From: an uncultured Bacteroidota bacterium
GTDB taxonomy: Bacteria; Bacteroidota; Bacteroidia; Chitinophagales; Chitinophagaceae
Length of the DNA stretch: 13,285 nt
Direction of reading: 5' to 3'
Assembly (NCBI GenBank): GCA_903835145.1
Contig: CAILMA010000304.1
Span: 1 to 13,285, forward strand
A program made the position numbers and the translations under genes. The number at the start of each line of letters is the position of its first letter. Position 1 is the first letter of the stretch. Shown here piece by piece: positions 1 to 8,053 of this stretch. The notes below the pieces were generated by a model that was not told the DNA's origin, did not search any database, and saw nothing but the letters and a program-made list of their open reading frames with translations.

Positions 1-65
1 GGGCAAAATCTCCCCAAAACCCAACAAAATCAATATATCAACCTAATACATTCCACGTCCACTTC

Positions 66-130
66 TGCCGCTCGCCGAGCAGGGTCCAGCGGACCTGTGT
101 CGCCGTGGCGCATGAGAACACCAGCGGACT
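66..130. repeat. GC-rich intergenic block with three small palindromes
   Basis: This intergenic patch is clearly GC-richer than the AT-rich sequence on both sides. It contains three consecutive short inverted repeats: GCTCG-c-CGAGC at 70-80, GGTCC-agc-GGACC at 83-95 and CGCC-gt-GGCG at 101-110. It also has a 9-base direct repeat, CCAGCGGAC, at 86-94 and 121-129. It lies downstream of the minus-strand NHL gene that ends at 172, but no T-run follows the hairpins on either strand, so it is not a clear intrinsic terminator. It may be a dispersed intergenic element; that is inference. The rest of 1-171 shows nothing I can name, and the short reading frames here look spurious. Confidence 0.35.
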
Positions 131-171
131 AAAGTCGTTTTTTGATGTTTATTCGGCATAAAGCACCCTGT

Positions 172-2415
172 CTAACGGCGCTCAACAACAAATTTTATCC
201 TTTCACTACCGCCGTCAAATTTTATATTCAGCAGGTAAATGCCGTTTGGTATCGTGTTGTCAAGGCAAAGTTTTGAGTCCATGTGTCCGCCCTTTAGTTC
301 CACGTGCTCCGTATAAATATTCTTACCAAGAACATCAGAAACGGATAATTCCACGCCGTTCGCGCCTGCATCAGGCACATATCCACGCAGATTAAAAGTT
401 CCGTTGTTCGGATTGGGCGAAAGGCTAAACTCACTATGGGGGCTATTAACATTGTTCACCGCAGTGTGTAAGTTACCAATAGAGATGTGAACAATATTAC
501 TGGTATCAAATGTCGGCACTACGCAATAGGCATTGCTGTGCATCACACAATATATATACTCATCGGTGTAATAGTTCTGTGCGAATATGTTAGAGTCGGC
601 ACCGGGTATCAGCACGTCATCCATATACCATTCAAAGGTTGGGTGGGTACCTCCATAAGTGGGCTGCGCAAATAAACTGATGATCTGGCCCCAGAATGCT
701 ATGGTATCGCTTGGCATCAATACACTGCCCACTTTAGGTATAATCGTAACCTCTGGTCTGAAACTCGGGTTCACGTACATGGTCACTCTGGCATGAGCAG
801 TATCAGGGATTGCGCATACCGCATTGCTGTGCATAATGCAGGTAACGATGTCACCCAGACTCGGAATGAATGTGAAGGTTGGGCCTGTCGTATCCTGTAT
901 TGCGCTGAAGATATACCACTCATACACTGGTGCAGAACCGCCGTTTACAGGATTTGCCGTCAGGGTCACCTGCTGACCCGCACAAACCGTGTCCCCTGTG
1001 CTGTTCAGCGCCAGGTGTGGCACTACAACCGGACGCACAATCATTTTTACAGTATCTGAAACAGCAAGCAACATGCCGCCAAACGCTGTGTCAATCTTGG
1101 TACAGGAGATTTTGTCTCCGTTGCGAAGGGTATCGGTAACGTAGTAAGCCGATGTATCGGAACCAACCGCTACGCCATTAAGTTTCCATTTGTAAAAAGA
1201 CCAGTAATGGGCTTCATTTTCTATCACATGGAAAGTAACATGCGCTGTGCCGCATACCGTGTCGCTGTGGTCTTTAGTTATATGCATCGTGTCCACTTTC
1301 AGCACTTCGCGAATCCTGTGCCCGCTGAAATTAGCAATTCCGTTGCCTTTGTCAGCAATGAAAATATTCCCGAAATTGTCAATGGTAATATCCGACGGAT
1401 TGGACAATTTTGCACTCGTTGGCGCACCACCATCACCAGTATAACCAACCGAGCCAATTCCTGCAATAGTAGTAATAATCCCGGCTCTGTTTATCATCCT
1501 TATTTTTTCACTATTTTGGTCGGCGATATAAATATTTCCTTGCGAGTCATGCCTTATCGCATTTGGCCCTGTAAGTTTCGCCGCAGAGGCTGGTCCACCA
1601 TCACCTGAAGAACCTGCTGATGTCGGTCCCTGCCCGCAGAATACGTTTATAATGCCCGAGGTGTTGATTTTTCTTATAACGTTGTTTGTTGCCTCGGCAA
1701 TATAAATGTTGCCTGTATCATCTACATCCACGCCTAAAACACCTTCTATTGCAATGCCTGCGCAGGTTGCACAACCGCCATTTCCGCCGTATCCTACTGT
1801 TCCGTTGCCTGCCACAGTATGTATTATGCCATCAGTCGTTACTTTTCTCACCCTTGCATTAGCATCGGCTATGTAAATGTTCCCGTATTTATCTACAGCA
1901 ACACCGCCAGGCGATCCAATTAAAGCATCTACAGCTGGTATGCCATCTCCGTTGTAATAAGAACTACTGTGGGTGCAAAGAATGCCAGCAACTGTAGTTA
2001 TGTTACCAAGCGTATCCACCATCCTTATCGCCTTATTGGCTGCATCTGCTATAAATAAATTACCATATTTATCACAAGTTAGAGAGTAAGGAGCACTCAA
2101 TCCCGCACCGGTTGCTGGTCCTCCGTCGCCCGCACAGCCTGGAGCTCCCGTACCCGAAAAAGTCGATATAATCCCCTTTGGGTTCACTTTTCTGATTTCA
2201 TTATAATAAAAGTCAGCGATATATATATTGCCTTTCCAATCTCGCGCGACACTGAGTATCTGTCCCATAGTGGCATTTATAGCTGGGCCACCGTCGCCGG
2301 TGGTGCCACTTCCATCGCCATTACCGGCTATGGTCCTGATGATTTGGCCAGATGAAACTATAGGAAGTAAGAATAGAAGGGCAAGAATTAGGGCTTTAAT
2401 ATTAATATTTTTCAT
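172..2415 (-). CDS. Secreted NHL-propeller / Ig-like repeat protein with T9SS sorting domain (3 Ig repeats)
   Basis: The product is a 747-residue secreted protein, probably surface-attached or released through the type IX secretion system. Residues 1-23 form a signal peptide (KNINIKALILALLFLLPIV core). Six NHL blades follow (about 24-373), recognisable by recurring GN(I/L)(Y/F)IA(D/E) and IR(K/M)(V/I) motifs, with GDGGPA loops between several of them. Three Ig-like repeats of about 87-97 residues occupy about 375-647. A type A sorting domain (about 661-747) contains SPNPNNGTF, LGKNIY and NGIYLLNI. The frame is open up to 2502, but I chose the ATG at 2413-2415 because the signal peptide begins there. 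The third Ig repeat lacks the usual first cysteine. A ligand or enzymatic role cannot be read from the sequence; adhesion or matrix function is inference. It is a paralogue of the next upstream gene. Confidence 0.9.
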   Translation of the reverse strand: MKNINIKALILALLFLLPIVSSGQIIRTIAGNGDGSGTTGDGGPAINATMGQILSVARDWKGNIYIADFYYNEIRKVNPKGIISTFSGTGAPGCAGDGGPATGAGLSAPYSLTCDKYGNLFIADAANKAIRMVDTLGNITTVAGILCTHSSSYYNGDGIPAVDALIGSPGGVAVDKYGNIYIADANARVRKVTTDGIIHTVAGNGTVGYGGNGGCATCAGIAIEGVLGVDVDDTGNIYIAEATNNVIRKINTSGIINVFCGQGPTSAGSSGDGGPASAAKLTGPNAIRHDSQGNIYIADQNSEKIRMINRAGIITTIAGIGSVGYTGDGGAPTSAKLSNPSDITIDNFGNIFIADKGNGIANFSGHRIREVLKVDTMHITKDHSDTVCGTAHVTFHVIENEAHYWSFYKWKLNGVAVGSDTSAYYVTDTLRNGDKISCTKIDTAFGGMLLAVSDTVKMIVRPVVVPHLALNSTGDTVCAGQQVTLTANPVNGGSAPVYEWYIFSAIQDTTGPTFTFIPSLGDIVTCIMHSNAVCAIPDTAHARVTMYVNPSFRPEVTIIPKVGSVLMPSDTIAFWGQIISLFAQPTYGGTHPTFEWYMDDVLIPGADSNIFAQNYYTDEYIYCVMHSNAYCVVPTFDTSNIVHISIGNLHTAVNNVNSPHSEFSLSPNPNNGTFNLRGYVPDAGANGVELSVSDVLGKNIYTEHVELKGGHMDSKLCLDNTIPNGIYLLNIKFDGGSERIKFVVERR

Positions 2416-2456
2416 GAGCGCAATGTTTAGGATACACTTGTCGTAATAATGATGAA

Positions 2457-2464
2457 CAAAAATA
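2457..2464 (-). promoter_or_regulatory. Possible -7 promoter element (TATTTTTG) for the 3-Ig NHL gene
   Basis: On the minus strand this reads TATTTTTG, matching the Bacteroidota -7 consensus TAnnTTTG, about 40 bases upstream of the ATG at 2415. I see no TTG-type -33 element at the right spacing, so this is a weak call. A promoter between the two NHL genes is expected because a terminator lies just upstream. Confidence 0.3.
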
Positions 2465-2565
2465 ATAAGAATTTTTGGTTCTTTCCTGTTTAGCTGATAC
2501 ATAAAATAGTTATATCGCAGTGGTTTAATATGTCGATAATATTTTGTGTTATTGTTCCTAAGTGC

Positions 2566-2600
2566 AAAAAAAATCTCCCCGGTGATGCCGGAGAGATTTT
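2566..2600 (-). terminator. Strong Rho-independent terminator after the 12-Ig NHL gene
   Basis: Arms at 2588-2600 and 2570-2582 can form a 13-bp stem with one C/A mismatch and a 5-base loop. On the minus strand the stem is followed directly by eight T residues (plus-strand A at 2566-2573, partly shared with the base of the stem). It lies 25 bases beyond the TAA stop at 2625-2627. This separates the two paralogous NHL genes into different transcription units. Confidence 0.88.
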
Positions 2601-2624
2601 CAGAAAATGTTCTTTTTATTATTG

Positions 2625-5600
2625 TTATTTCGAAACAACAAAATGAATAACGCCTGACCCATACTCACTGCTGAAATGTAGCAGATACATGCCAGTTGCA
2701 AGATTGTTGTCAAGATTCACAGTTGAGTTTATAATGCCCTTATCTACAGGCACATTGGCCTGATACACGTTCTTGCCCAACATATCGGTAACTGTAATTT
2801 CAGCCGACGTGGTATTGCTTGCACCCAGATTGCCCTTCAGTATAAACGTTCCGTTATTCGGGTTTGGTAGGAGTTGAAGATTATCACCAATGCTGGTAAC
2901 AAGCGGTACACCTACATTGCTTATAACTATCGTAAGTACATTACTGGTATCTGTTGGTCTGCTTATGCAGGGTTGATTGCTGGTAATGATACAAGTCACG
3001 TTTGCACCATAGGTCAGCGTATCTGTTACGTAGGTGCTGTTCGTCGCGCCCGGTACCGGCACACCATTCACTTCCCACTGGTAGCCAGTAGTGCCACCAT
3101 GGGTTACAGCGGTATTAAAGGTAATAGACGTGCCATACCTCACTGTGGTTCCGGGTGTAGCGGTAATAGTCACGTTAGGCGTGTCTATTGCTTCAACAAT
3201 AATACGGGAGGTATCAGCCACCGAGTCAGGGCTGGCACACGTAGCGTTGCTGATGATGGTACAGGATATAGCATCTGTTGCAGTTGGTGTGTACGTATAT
3301 GGGTTTATGTTTGTTTCATATACACCATTTACGCGCCACTCATATACTGGTGCACTGCCGGCAGAGTCAGCATTAGCTGTAAAAATGACTGCAGAACCTG
3401 CACAAACAGTATCGTGGTTTGGTGTTATGGTCACCGATGGTCTGATGATTGGGAAAACACGCATTGTCACCGTGTCGCTTATCACGCTGTCAGGACTGGC
3501 GCAAGGAAGGCTGCTCACCAGTATACATTTTACTCTGTCACCATTAGCTGGCGTATAAGAGTAGCTGGAACCCGCTGCGGTATAGAATGTATTAACTTTC
3601 CAGTGGAACACCGGAGCCGAGCCGCCGTTTACAGCCGTCACAGAATAAGTGACTCTGGTGCCGGCACATACCGAATCGTTCGATGCTGTTACCGTTGCCA
3701 TAGGCGTTGAAAGTGGCGTGATATGGATGAGTATGGTGTTGCTTCTGGCGGTATCAAGCGTAGTACATGGCGCATTACTGGTAATAACGCAGTACACGGA
3801 ATCTCCCGCTACAGGTGTATCAACATACACACTGGAGAAACCTGAAACGACGCCGTTCTTTATCCATTTGAACGATGGGGCAGAGCCACCAAACGTATAC
3901 GTAGAGCGATAGGTGGCTGTAGTGCCGGCACAGATAGTGTCTCCGGGTGTTACCGCAATACTTATCGTTGGTGCGCCAACAGGATTTACAAGCATATGAA
4001 TCACGTTGCTGTTTGCGCTATCTGATGTAAGGCAACCGGCGCTGCTCGTCAACTTGCAATAAACGGTATCTCCGTTGGCTGGAGTATAACTGTAGGTTGT
4101 GGTATCGCTGCCCACATTTACTCCGTTCACACGCCATTGGTAAGCAGGTGCCGAGCCTTCATTTATGGCTATTGAGGTAAAGTTAACTGTAGTACCGGCA
4201 CAAACAGCTCCTGATGGCGCTGCTGAAATCAGCATGGCAGGTGTTACTATTGGGTTTACAGTCATTTTTATCACTGAGCTTCTTACGGTATCTGGCGTGG
4301 CACAAGCTGCGCTGCTTATGAGCGTGCAGGATACCGTATCGCCATTAAGCGGAGTAACAGTGTAGGACGCTGTTGTAGCTACAATCGTGCCATTTTTTCT
4401 CCATTGGTATGCGGGCGCCGAGCCACCGTTGGTAATCGTATCTCTGAACGTCACAGAGGTGCCGGCGCATATGGTATCATTCGGTGATACAGAAATAGCT
4501 ATTGTTGGGGTGACCAGTGGAATAACGCTCATTACAATAGCATTGCTGGTTACTGTATCTGGCGTTGCACACGGAGCGTCGCTTATCAATATACATTTTA
4601 TTGTATCGCCTGTTGCGGCAGTGGAAAAAGTAAAAGTACTGCCTGTTCCTACACCTATACCGTTCTTATACCAGATATAGCCCGGTGCTGTGCCGCCCGA
4701 AACTGGTGTGGCAGTGTAGGTAACAGTAGTGCCAGCGCAAATGGCGCCGGAAGGGCTCGCCGTAATGCTTACAGAAGGCGTAACGAGTGCATTTACAACA
4801 ATGTGAGTTACCGCGCTCATGGCAGTATCAGGAGTTGCGCAAGCGGCGCTGCTTCTCAAAATACAATATACAGAGTCGCCGCTGGACACTGCAGAATAGG
4901 AATAAGACGACCCAACGGCAATATGAATACCATTGCGGTACCAGTCATAAACAGGGCTTCCGCCGCCATTTATTCCCGTTGCGGTAAAACTTACCGTAGT
5001 GCCATGGCACACAGTATCTGCACTTACAGTTGTGCTTACCGAAGGAGTACTAACACCGATAACAGAAATTTTAATGCTGTCGCTGATAACGGTATCCATC
5101 GAGCGGCAAGTTGCGCTGCTCGCCATCACGCATCTTATAACAGCATCCGAGGAGGGTGAATAAGTAAATGTGTCACCGATGCCAATATAAACACTGCCCG
5201 ACTTCCAGCGGTAGATAGGGGTAGAACCGCCGTAAGTTGATGAAGCTGTTAACGTTACGCTTGAACCTGCGCAAGTTGTATCACCGCCTGTAGAAGAGGC
5301 AGTAACTGTAGGTACAACCCTGCTCCTAACCGCCATTGTAATAGTATTACTTGTTGTGGAATCATGCGAAGGACACAAATAGTCGCTTACAAGCACACAA
5401 GTCACAAGATCTCCGGTTGCAGGAATATAAGAATATACGCTGGTATCCGCACCCATGTGCAGACCACCAACTTGCCATATGTATGTAGGTGCTGGCCCGG
5501 CATTTATAACCGCTGCACTCAAATACGCCATTGCACCGTCACAAACGGTATCGGAAATCGCTGATATGATTATAGAAGGAGAAAGAACAGGCAAAACACG

Positions 5601-7205
5601 CAGTGTGAGCGGTAAGCTATGAACGGGCGAAGTTGTTACACAGCCAAGGCTGCTTGTTAATTCACAATGAACAACATCGCTGTCGGCTGGGCTGTAACTA
5701 TAGGTGGCTGAGTGGCCCGAGGTCGCAACCCCATTTACATACCAGGCAAATGAAGGAGATGACCCACCACCAGTTACGCCAGAGCTCAGTATTACACTGC
5801 CACCAGTACATAAAGAATCATGATTTGCCGAAATAGTAATGGTCGGCGTCACTGATATATGAACCCCCATTGTAAGAACATTGGAGTAGCCAAGAGTATC
5901 GGTAGAGCCGGCGCCAAGCAACAGACACTGTATACTGTCACCACTATTCACGCTATCTAACGTAATCGTAGCGGCATCACCAATTATTGAATGGCCGTTG
6001 ACCATCCAATCATAGTGAACAACACCCGACACAAGTACATTCGCAGTAAAGGAAACTGAATGTCCGCTACACACAGTAAGCGAAGCAGTAGTGATACTAA
6101 TTGGCGGCGGTGCAACGTCCCGGATTACATTATTGAATTGATCAGCTATAAATAGATGTCCCAACTTGCTCACCACACAATAAACCGGATTGTTTAACTC
6201 TGCAGTGTCAGCCAAGCCTCCGTCTCCGCGGTATCCCGCAGTAGCATTTCCTGCGAAAGTGCTGATTGTACCCGTGCTTACATTTACAAAACGAATCACG
6301 TTGTTCAGCATGTCGGCGATATAAAGGTTTCCCAGCGAATCCGTGCCTATCCCATTAGGAGAAGACATCAGCGCAGCTGTAGCAGCGCCGCCATCGCCCG
6401 AATAACCTGAAGCATAGGTTGTGGTATCTAAAGAACCCGCAACGGTGGTGATGGTGCCCGTTGCATCCACGAGGCGAACTACATTATTTTGATTGTCAGC
6501 AATGTAAACATTCCCAAATTTGTCTATTGTTACTCCGGTAGGCGCTAACAAAGAGGCCGCAGTTGCCGCCCCTCCATCACCACGATATCCAGAAACACCG
6601 CCAGCAAACGTGCCAATGTTGCCAAATGTATCAACAAACATAATCCGGTTAAATCCGTCAGCAATAAGCAACATTCCTGACCCGCTGATTGCAACGTCAA
6701 CTGCACCAGCAAGGCTTGCCGCAGTAGCCGCCCCACCATCACCTGAGTAAAAGGCGAGGCCTGCCGTACCTGCAAAGGTGGAGATGATACCGGTAGATGC
6801 ATCAACCTTCCTCACAATATTATTACCCTGATCAGCAAAATAAATGTTACCCGAAGCATCGGCGCAAATTCCAGTCGGGTTATTGAGCGTGGCATCTGTT
6901 GCTGCACCACCATCGCCACTATAGCCACCACCGCCGGGTGCACCGCAAAATGTTGCAATGCGCCCTGCCGAGTTAATAACTCTAATGGTGTTGTTTAGCC
7001 CATCGGTCACATATACATTCCCAAATTTATCTACAGTAATCCCGTTGGGGTTGCCAATAGAAGCATCTGTTGCTGCCCTGCCATCACCAGTTGCTCCGCT
7101 CGTACCATACATACCAGCAAATGTCGTAATCACCTGCCCCTGTGCAGTTATAGCGCACGCAAATGAAAACAACAATAAATATAATTTGTAAAAATTACTT
7201 CTCAT
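2625..7205 (-). CDS. Giant secreted NHL-propeller protein with 12 Ig-like repeats and T9SS sorting domain
   Basis: The product is a 1526-residue secreted protein. A signal peptide (1 to about 22, LYLLLFSFACAITAQG) is followed by six NHL blades (about 24-365). These carry motifs such as GNVYIADNQNN and loops of the GYSGDGGAAT type. Twelve tandem Ig-like repeats of about 88 residues fill about 368-1431; each has a (V/I)CAG strand, a (Y/K/Q)WxxNG strand and a GDxVxC strand. The C-terminal sorting domain (about 1432-1526) has LPNPNNGTF, MLGKNVY and TGMYLLHF, which marks a T9SS type A substrate. The frame also opens at a TTG two codons earlier (7211), but the ATG at 7203-7205 is preferred. No catalytic domain is visible. 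A stalk-like adhesin or surface-matrix protein is a reasonable inference: the propeller is presented far from the cell by the Ig stalk. The downstream paralogue has the same layout with only three Ig repeats. Confidence 0.92.
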   Translation of the reverse strand: MRSNFYKLYLLLFSFACAITAQGQVITTFAGMYGTSGATGDGRAATDASIGNPNGITVDKFGNVYVTDGLNNTIRVINSAGRIATFCGAPGGGGYSGDGGAATDATLNNPTGICADASGNIYFADQGNNIVRKVDASTGIISTFAGTAGLAFYSGDGGAATAASLAGAVDVAISGSGMLLIADGFNRIMFVDTFGNIGTFAGGVSGYRGDGGAATAASLLAPTGVTIDKFGNVYIADNQNNVVRLVDATGTITTVAGSLDTTTYASGYSGDGGAATAALMSSPNGIGTDSLGNLYIADMLNNVIRFVNVSTGTISTFAGNATAGYRGDGGLADTAELNNPVYCVVSKLGHLFIADQFNNVIRDVAPPPISITTASLTVCSGHSVSFTANVLVSGVVHYDWMVNGHSIIGDAATITLDSVNSGDSIQCLLLGAGSTDTLGYSNVLTMGVHISVTPTITISANHDSLCTGGSVILSSGVTGGGSSPSFAWYVNGVATSGHSATYSYSPADSDVVHCELTSSLGCVTTSPVHSLPLTLRVLPVLSPSIIISAISDTVCDGAMAYLSAAVINAGPAPTYIWQVGGLHMGADTSVYSYIPATGDLVTCVLVSDYLCPSHDSTTSNTITMAVRSRVVPTVTASSTGGDTTCAGSSVTLTASSTYGGSTPIYRWKSGSVYIGIGDTFTYSPSSDAVIRCVMASSATCRSMDTVISDSIKISVIGVSTPSVSTTVSADTVCHGTTVSFTATGINGGGSPVYDWYRNGIHIAVGSSYSYSAVSSGDSVYCILRSSAACATPDTAMSAVTHIVVNALVTPSVSITASPSGAICAGTTVTYTATPVSGGTAPGYIWYKNGIGVGTGSTFTFSTAATGDTIKCILISDAPCATPDTVTSNAIVMSVIPLVTPTIAISVSPNDTICAGTSVTFRDTITNGGSAPAYQWRKNGTIVATTASYTVTPLNGDTVSCTLISSAACATPDTVRSSVIKMTVNPIVTPAMLISAAPSGAVCAGTTVNFTSIAINEGSAPAYQWRVNGVNVGSDTTTYSYTPANGDTVYCKLTSSAGCLTSDSANSNVIHMLVNPVGAPTISIAVTPGDTICAGTTATYRSTYTFGGSAPSFKWIKNGVVSGFSSVYVDTPVAGDSVYCVITSNAPCTTLDTARSNTILIHITPLSTPMATVTASNDSVCAGTRVTYSVTAVNGGSAPVFHWKVNTFYTAAGSSYSYTPANGDRVKCILVSSLPCASPDSVISDTVTMRVFPIIRPSVTITPNHDTVCAGSAVIFTANADSAGSAPVYEWRVNGVYETNINPYTYTPTATDAISCTIISNATCASPDSVADTSRIIVEAIDTPNVTITATPGTTVRYGTSITFNTAVTHGGTTGYQWEVNGVPVPGATNSTYVTDTLTYGANVTCIITSNQPCISRPTDTSNVLTIVISNVGVPLVTSIGDNLQLLPNPNNGTFILKGNLGASNTTSAEITVTDMLGKNVYQANVPVDKGIINSTVNLDNNLATGMYLLHFSSEYGSGVIHFVVSK
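2913..6104 (-). repeat. Array of 12 tandem Ig-like repeat units (about 265 bases each)
   Basis: This in-frame coding repeat array lies within the large NHL gene. Units recur every 260-270 bases, easily followed through the plus-strand motif GTGCCGGCACA or close variants (for example near 3660, 3920, 4190, 4460 and 4730), which encodes the CAGT segment. Units 5-10 are the most alike (GGSAPxYxW and CATPD or similar). The first unit lacks the third cysteine and the twelfth lacks the first cysteine. Units have diverged in DNA sequence, so this is an old expansion rather than a perfect satellite. Confidence 0.85.
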
Positions 7206-7304
7206 AGACAATATATTAAGCTTGCAATTTACGGAATATTACCCACAAAACGATGACTTACGTTCGTAGTTGTGATTCATTGATTTTGTTTCTGTCGTTA
7301 TTTT

Positions 7305-7333
7305 CAAATGTACGTATCACTATTTATTTTCAA
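7305..7333 (-). promoter_or_regulatory. Bacteroidota-type promoter for the 12-Ig NHL gene
   Basis: On the minus strand a TTG (-33 type, 7331-7333) is followed after 18 bases by TACATTTG (7305-7312), a perfect match to TAnnTTTG. The implied transcript start is near 7299, giving a leader of roughly 95 bases before the ATG at 7205. This is the best-formed promoter in the window. Confidence 0.5.
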
Positions 7334-7354
7334 CACCCAAAAGCCGTTTTCAAT

Positions 7355-7378
7355 AAAAAAGCACGACAATGATGCCGT
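7355..7378 (-). terminator. Weak candidate terminator after 3-hydroxyanthranilate dioxygenase
   Basis: On the minus strand ACGGC (7374-7378) can pair with GTCGT (7363-7367), one pair being G-T, around a 6-base loop. After two bases comes a run of six T. The stem is short, so confidence is low. Its position, beyond the stop at 7411 and before the next promoter at 7305-7333, is sensible. Confidence 0.35.
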
Positions 7379-7410
7379 CTAAGTTAATTATTCATTGAGT
7401 CTGTTTTTGA

Positions 7411-7938
7411 TTACTTCGCCCCACCCGGTGGCTGCATGATACTCCCGCAGTTCTTGCAGGTTCGCTTGTGCTCATCACTATAGAAGCGCTCCATTAGCGG
7501 TGGCAGCTGGGCTACAATGTCCGATACATTAATAAACTCTTCATAGAGCTTTTCCCCGCATTGCTCGCAAAACCACATAAAGCCGTCCATCTCGGCACTG
7601 TCTCGTTTTTTCTCTATCACAAGCCCAACAGTATCAGCACCTCTTTGTGGTGAATGCGGTGTCTTCCCCGGCAATAGGAACATATCGCCCTCTTTTATAG
7701 GAATATCAACTATTTTTCCATCCTCCTGAATCTTTACAACCACATCGCCCTTTAACTGCAAAAACAGTTCTTCACTTTCATTGTAGTGAAAGTCCTTCCT
7801 GCTGTTGGGGCCACCCACTACCATTACTATGAAATCACCGGCTTCCTTGTATACATTCTGATTACCAACTGGCGGTTTCAGCAAGTGCCGGTTGTCCTCA
7901 ATCCATTTGTTCAAATTAAAGGGGCGTTGTACTGACAT
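7411..7938 (-). CDS. nbaC: 3-hydroxyanthranilate 3,4-dioxygenase
   Basis: This cytosolic non-haem iron cupin dioxygenase opens the ring of 3-hydroxyanthranilate to 2-amino-3-carboxymuconate semialdehyde, the precursor of quinolinate. The reaction serves the kynurenine route of tryptophan breakdown and de novo NAD synthesis. At 175 residues it has the normal bacterial length. The catalytic iron ligands are present as H51, E57 and H95. The substrate-binding residues known in the family are matched by R47, R99 and E109. The second, rubredoxin-like iron site is complete, with C124 and C127 (CEQC) and C161 and C164 (CKNC). The start at the ATG 7936-7938 follows an A-rich leader. No other kynurenine-pathway gene is in the window. 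It may be co-transcribed with the membrane protein gene 115 bases upstream, since the gap shows no TAnnTTTG element. Confidence 0.96.
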   Translation of the reverse strand: MSVQRPFNLNKWIEDNRHLLKPPVGNQNVYKEAGDFIVMVVGGPNSRKDFHYNESEELFLQLKGDVVVKIQEDGKIVDIPIKEGDMFLLPGKTPHSPQRGADTVGLVIEKKRDSAEMDGFMWFCEQCGEKLYEEFINVSDIVAQLPPLMERFYSDEHKRTCKNCGSIMQPPGGAK

Positions 7939-8053
7939 TTTCTTTATCGTTTGTGGTTAATGATCTTTTTTCGTTCCCGTTTGTCTTTGCCCCGGCGCCA
8001 TTGAGGTATCCTGTCTGTTATCACCGTTCAGTAAAATGCTCAACGCTGACCTT

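Noticed and set aside
1..171. Short minus-strand frames reading in from the left edge
   Set aside because: The candidate frames are under 45 codons, Arg/Gly/Ser-rich through the GC-rich block, end in stops near the edge and show no domain. A palindromic intergenic element explains the composition better.
2874..3710. A 278-codon plus-strand open frame opposite the Ig-repeat array
   Set aside because: It lies entirely antisense to a well-supported gene, has low-complexity Cys/Arg/Tyr-rich composition and no recognisable domain. It arises from the repeat codon pattern, as do the similar plus-strand frames at 3091-3558, 4387-4680 and 4803-5159.
2913..6104. CRISPR-like or satellite array
   Set aside because: The period of about 265 bases is in frame, the units are diverged, and they encode Ig-like domains within one continuous secreted protein.
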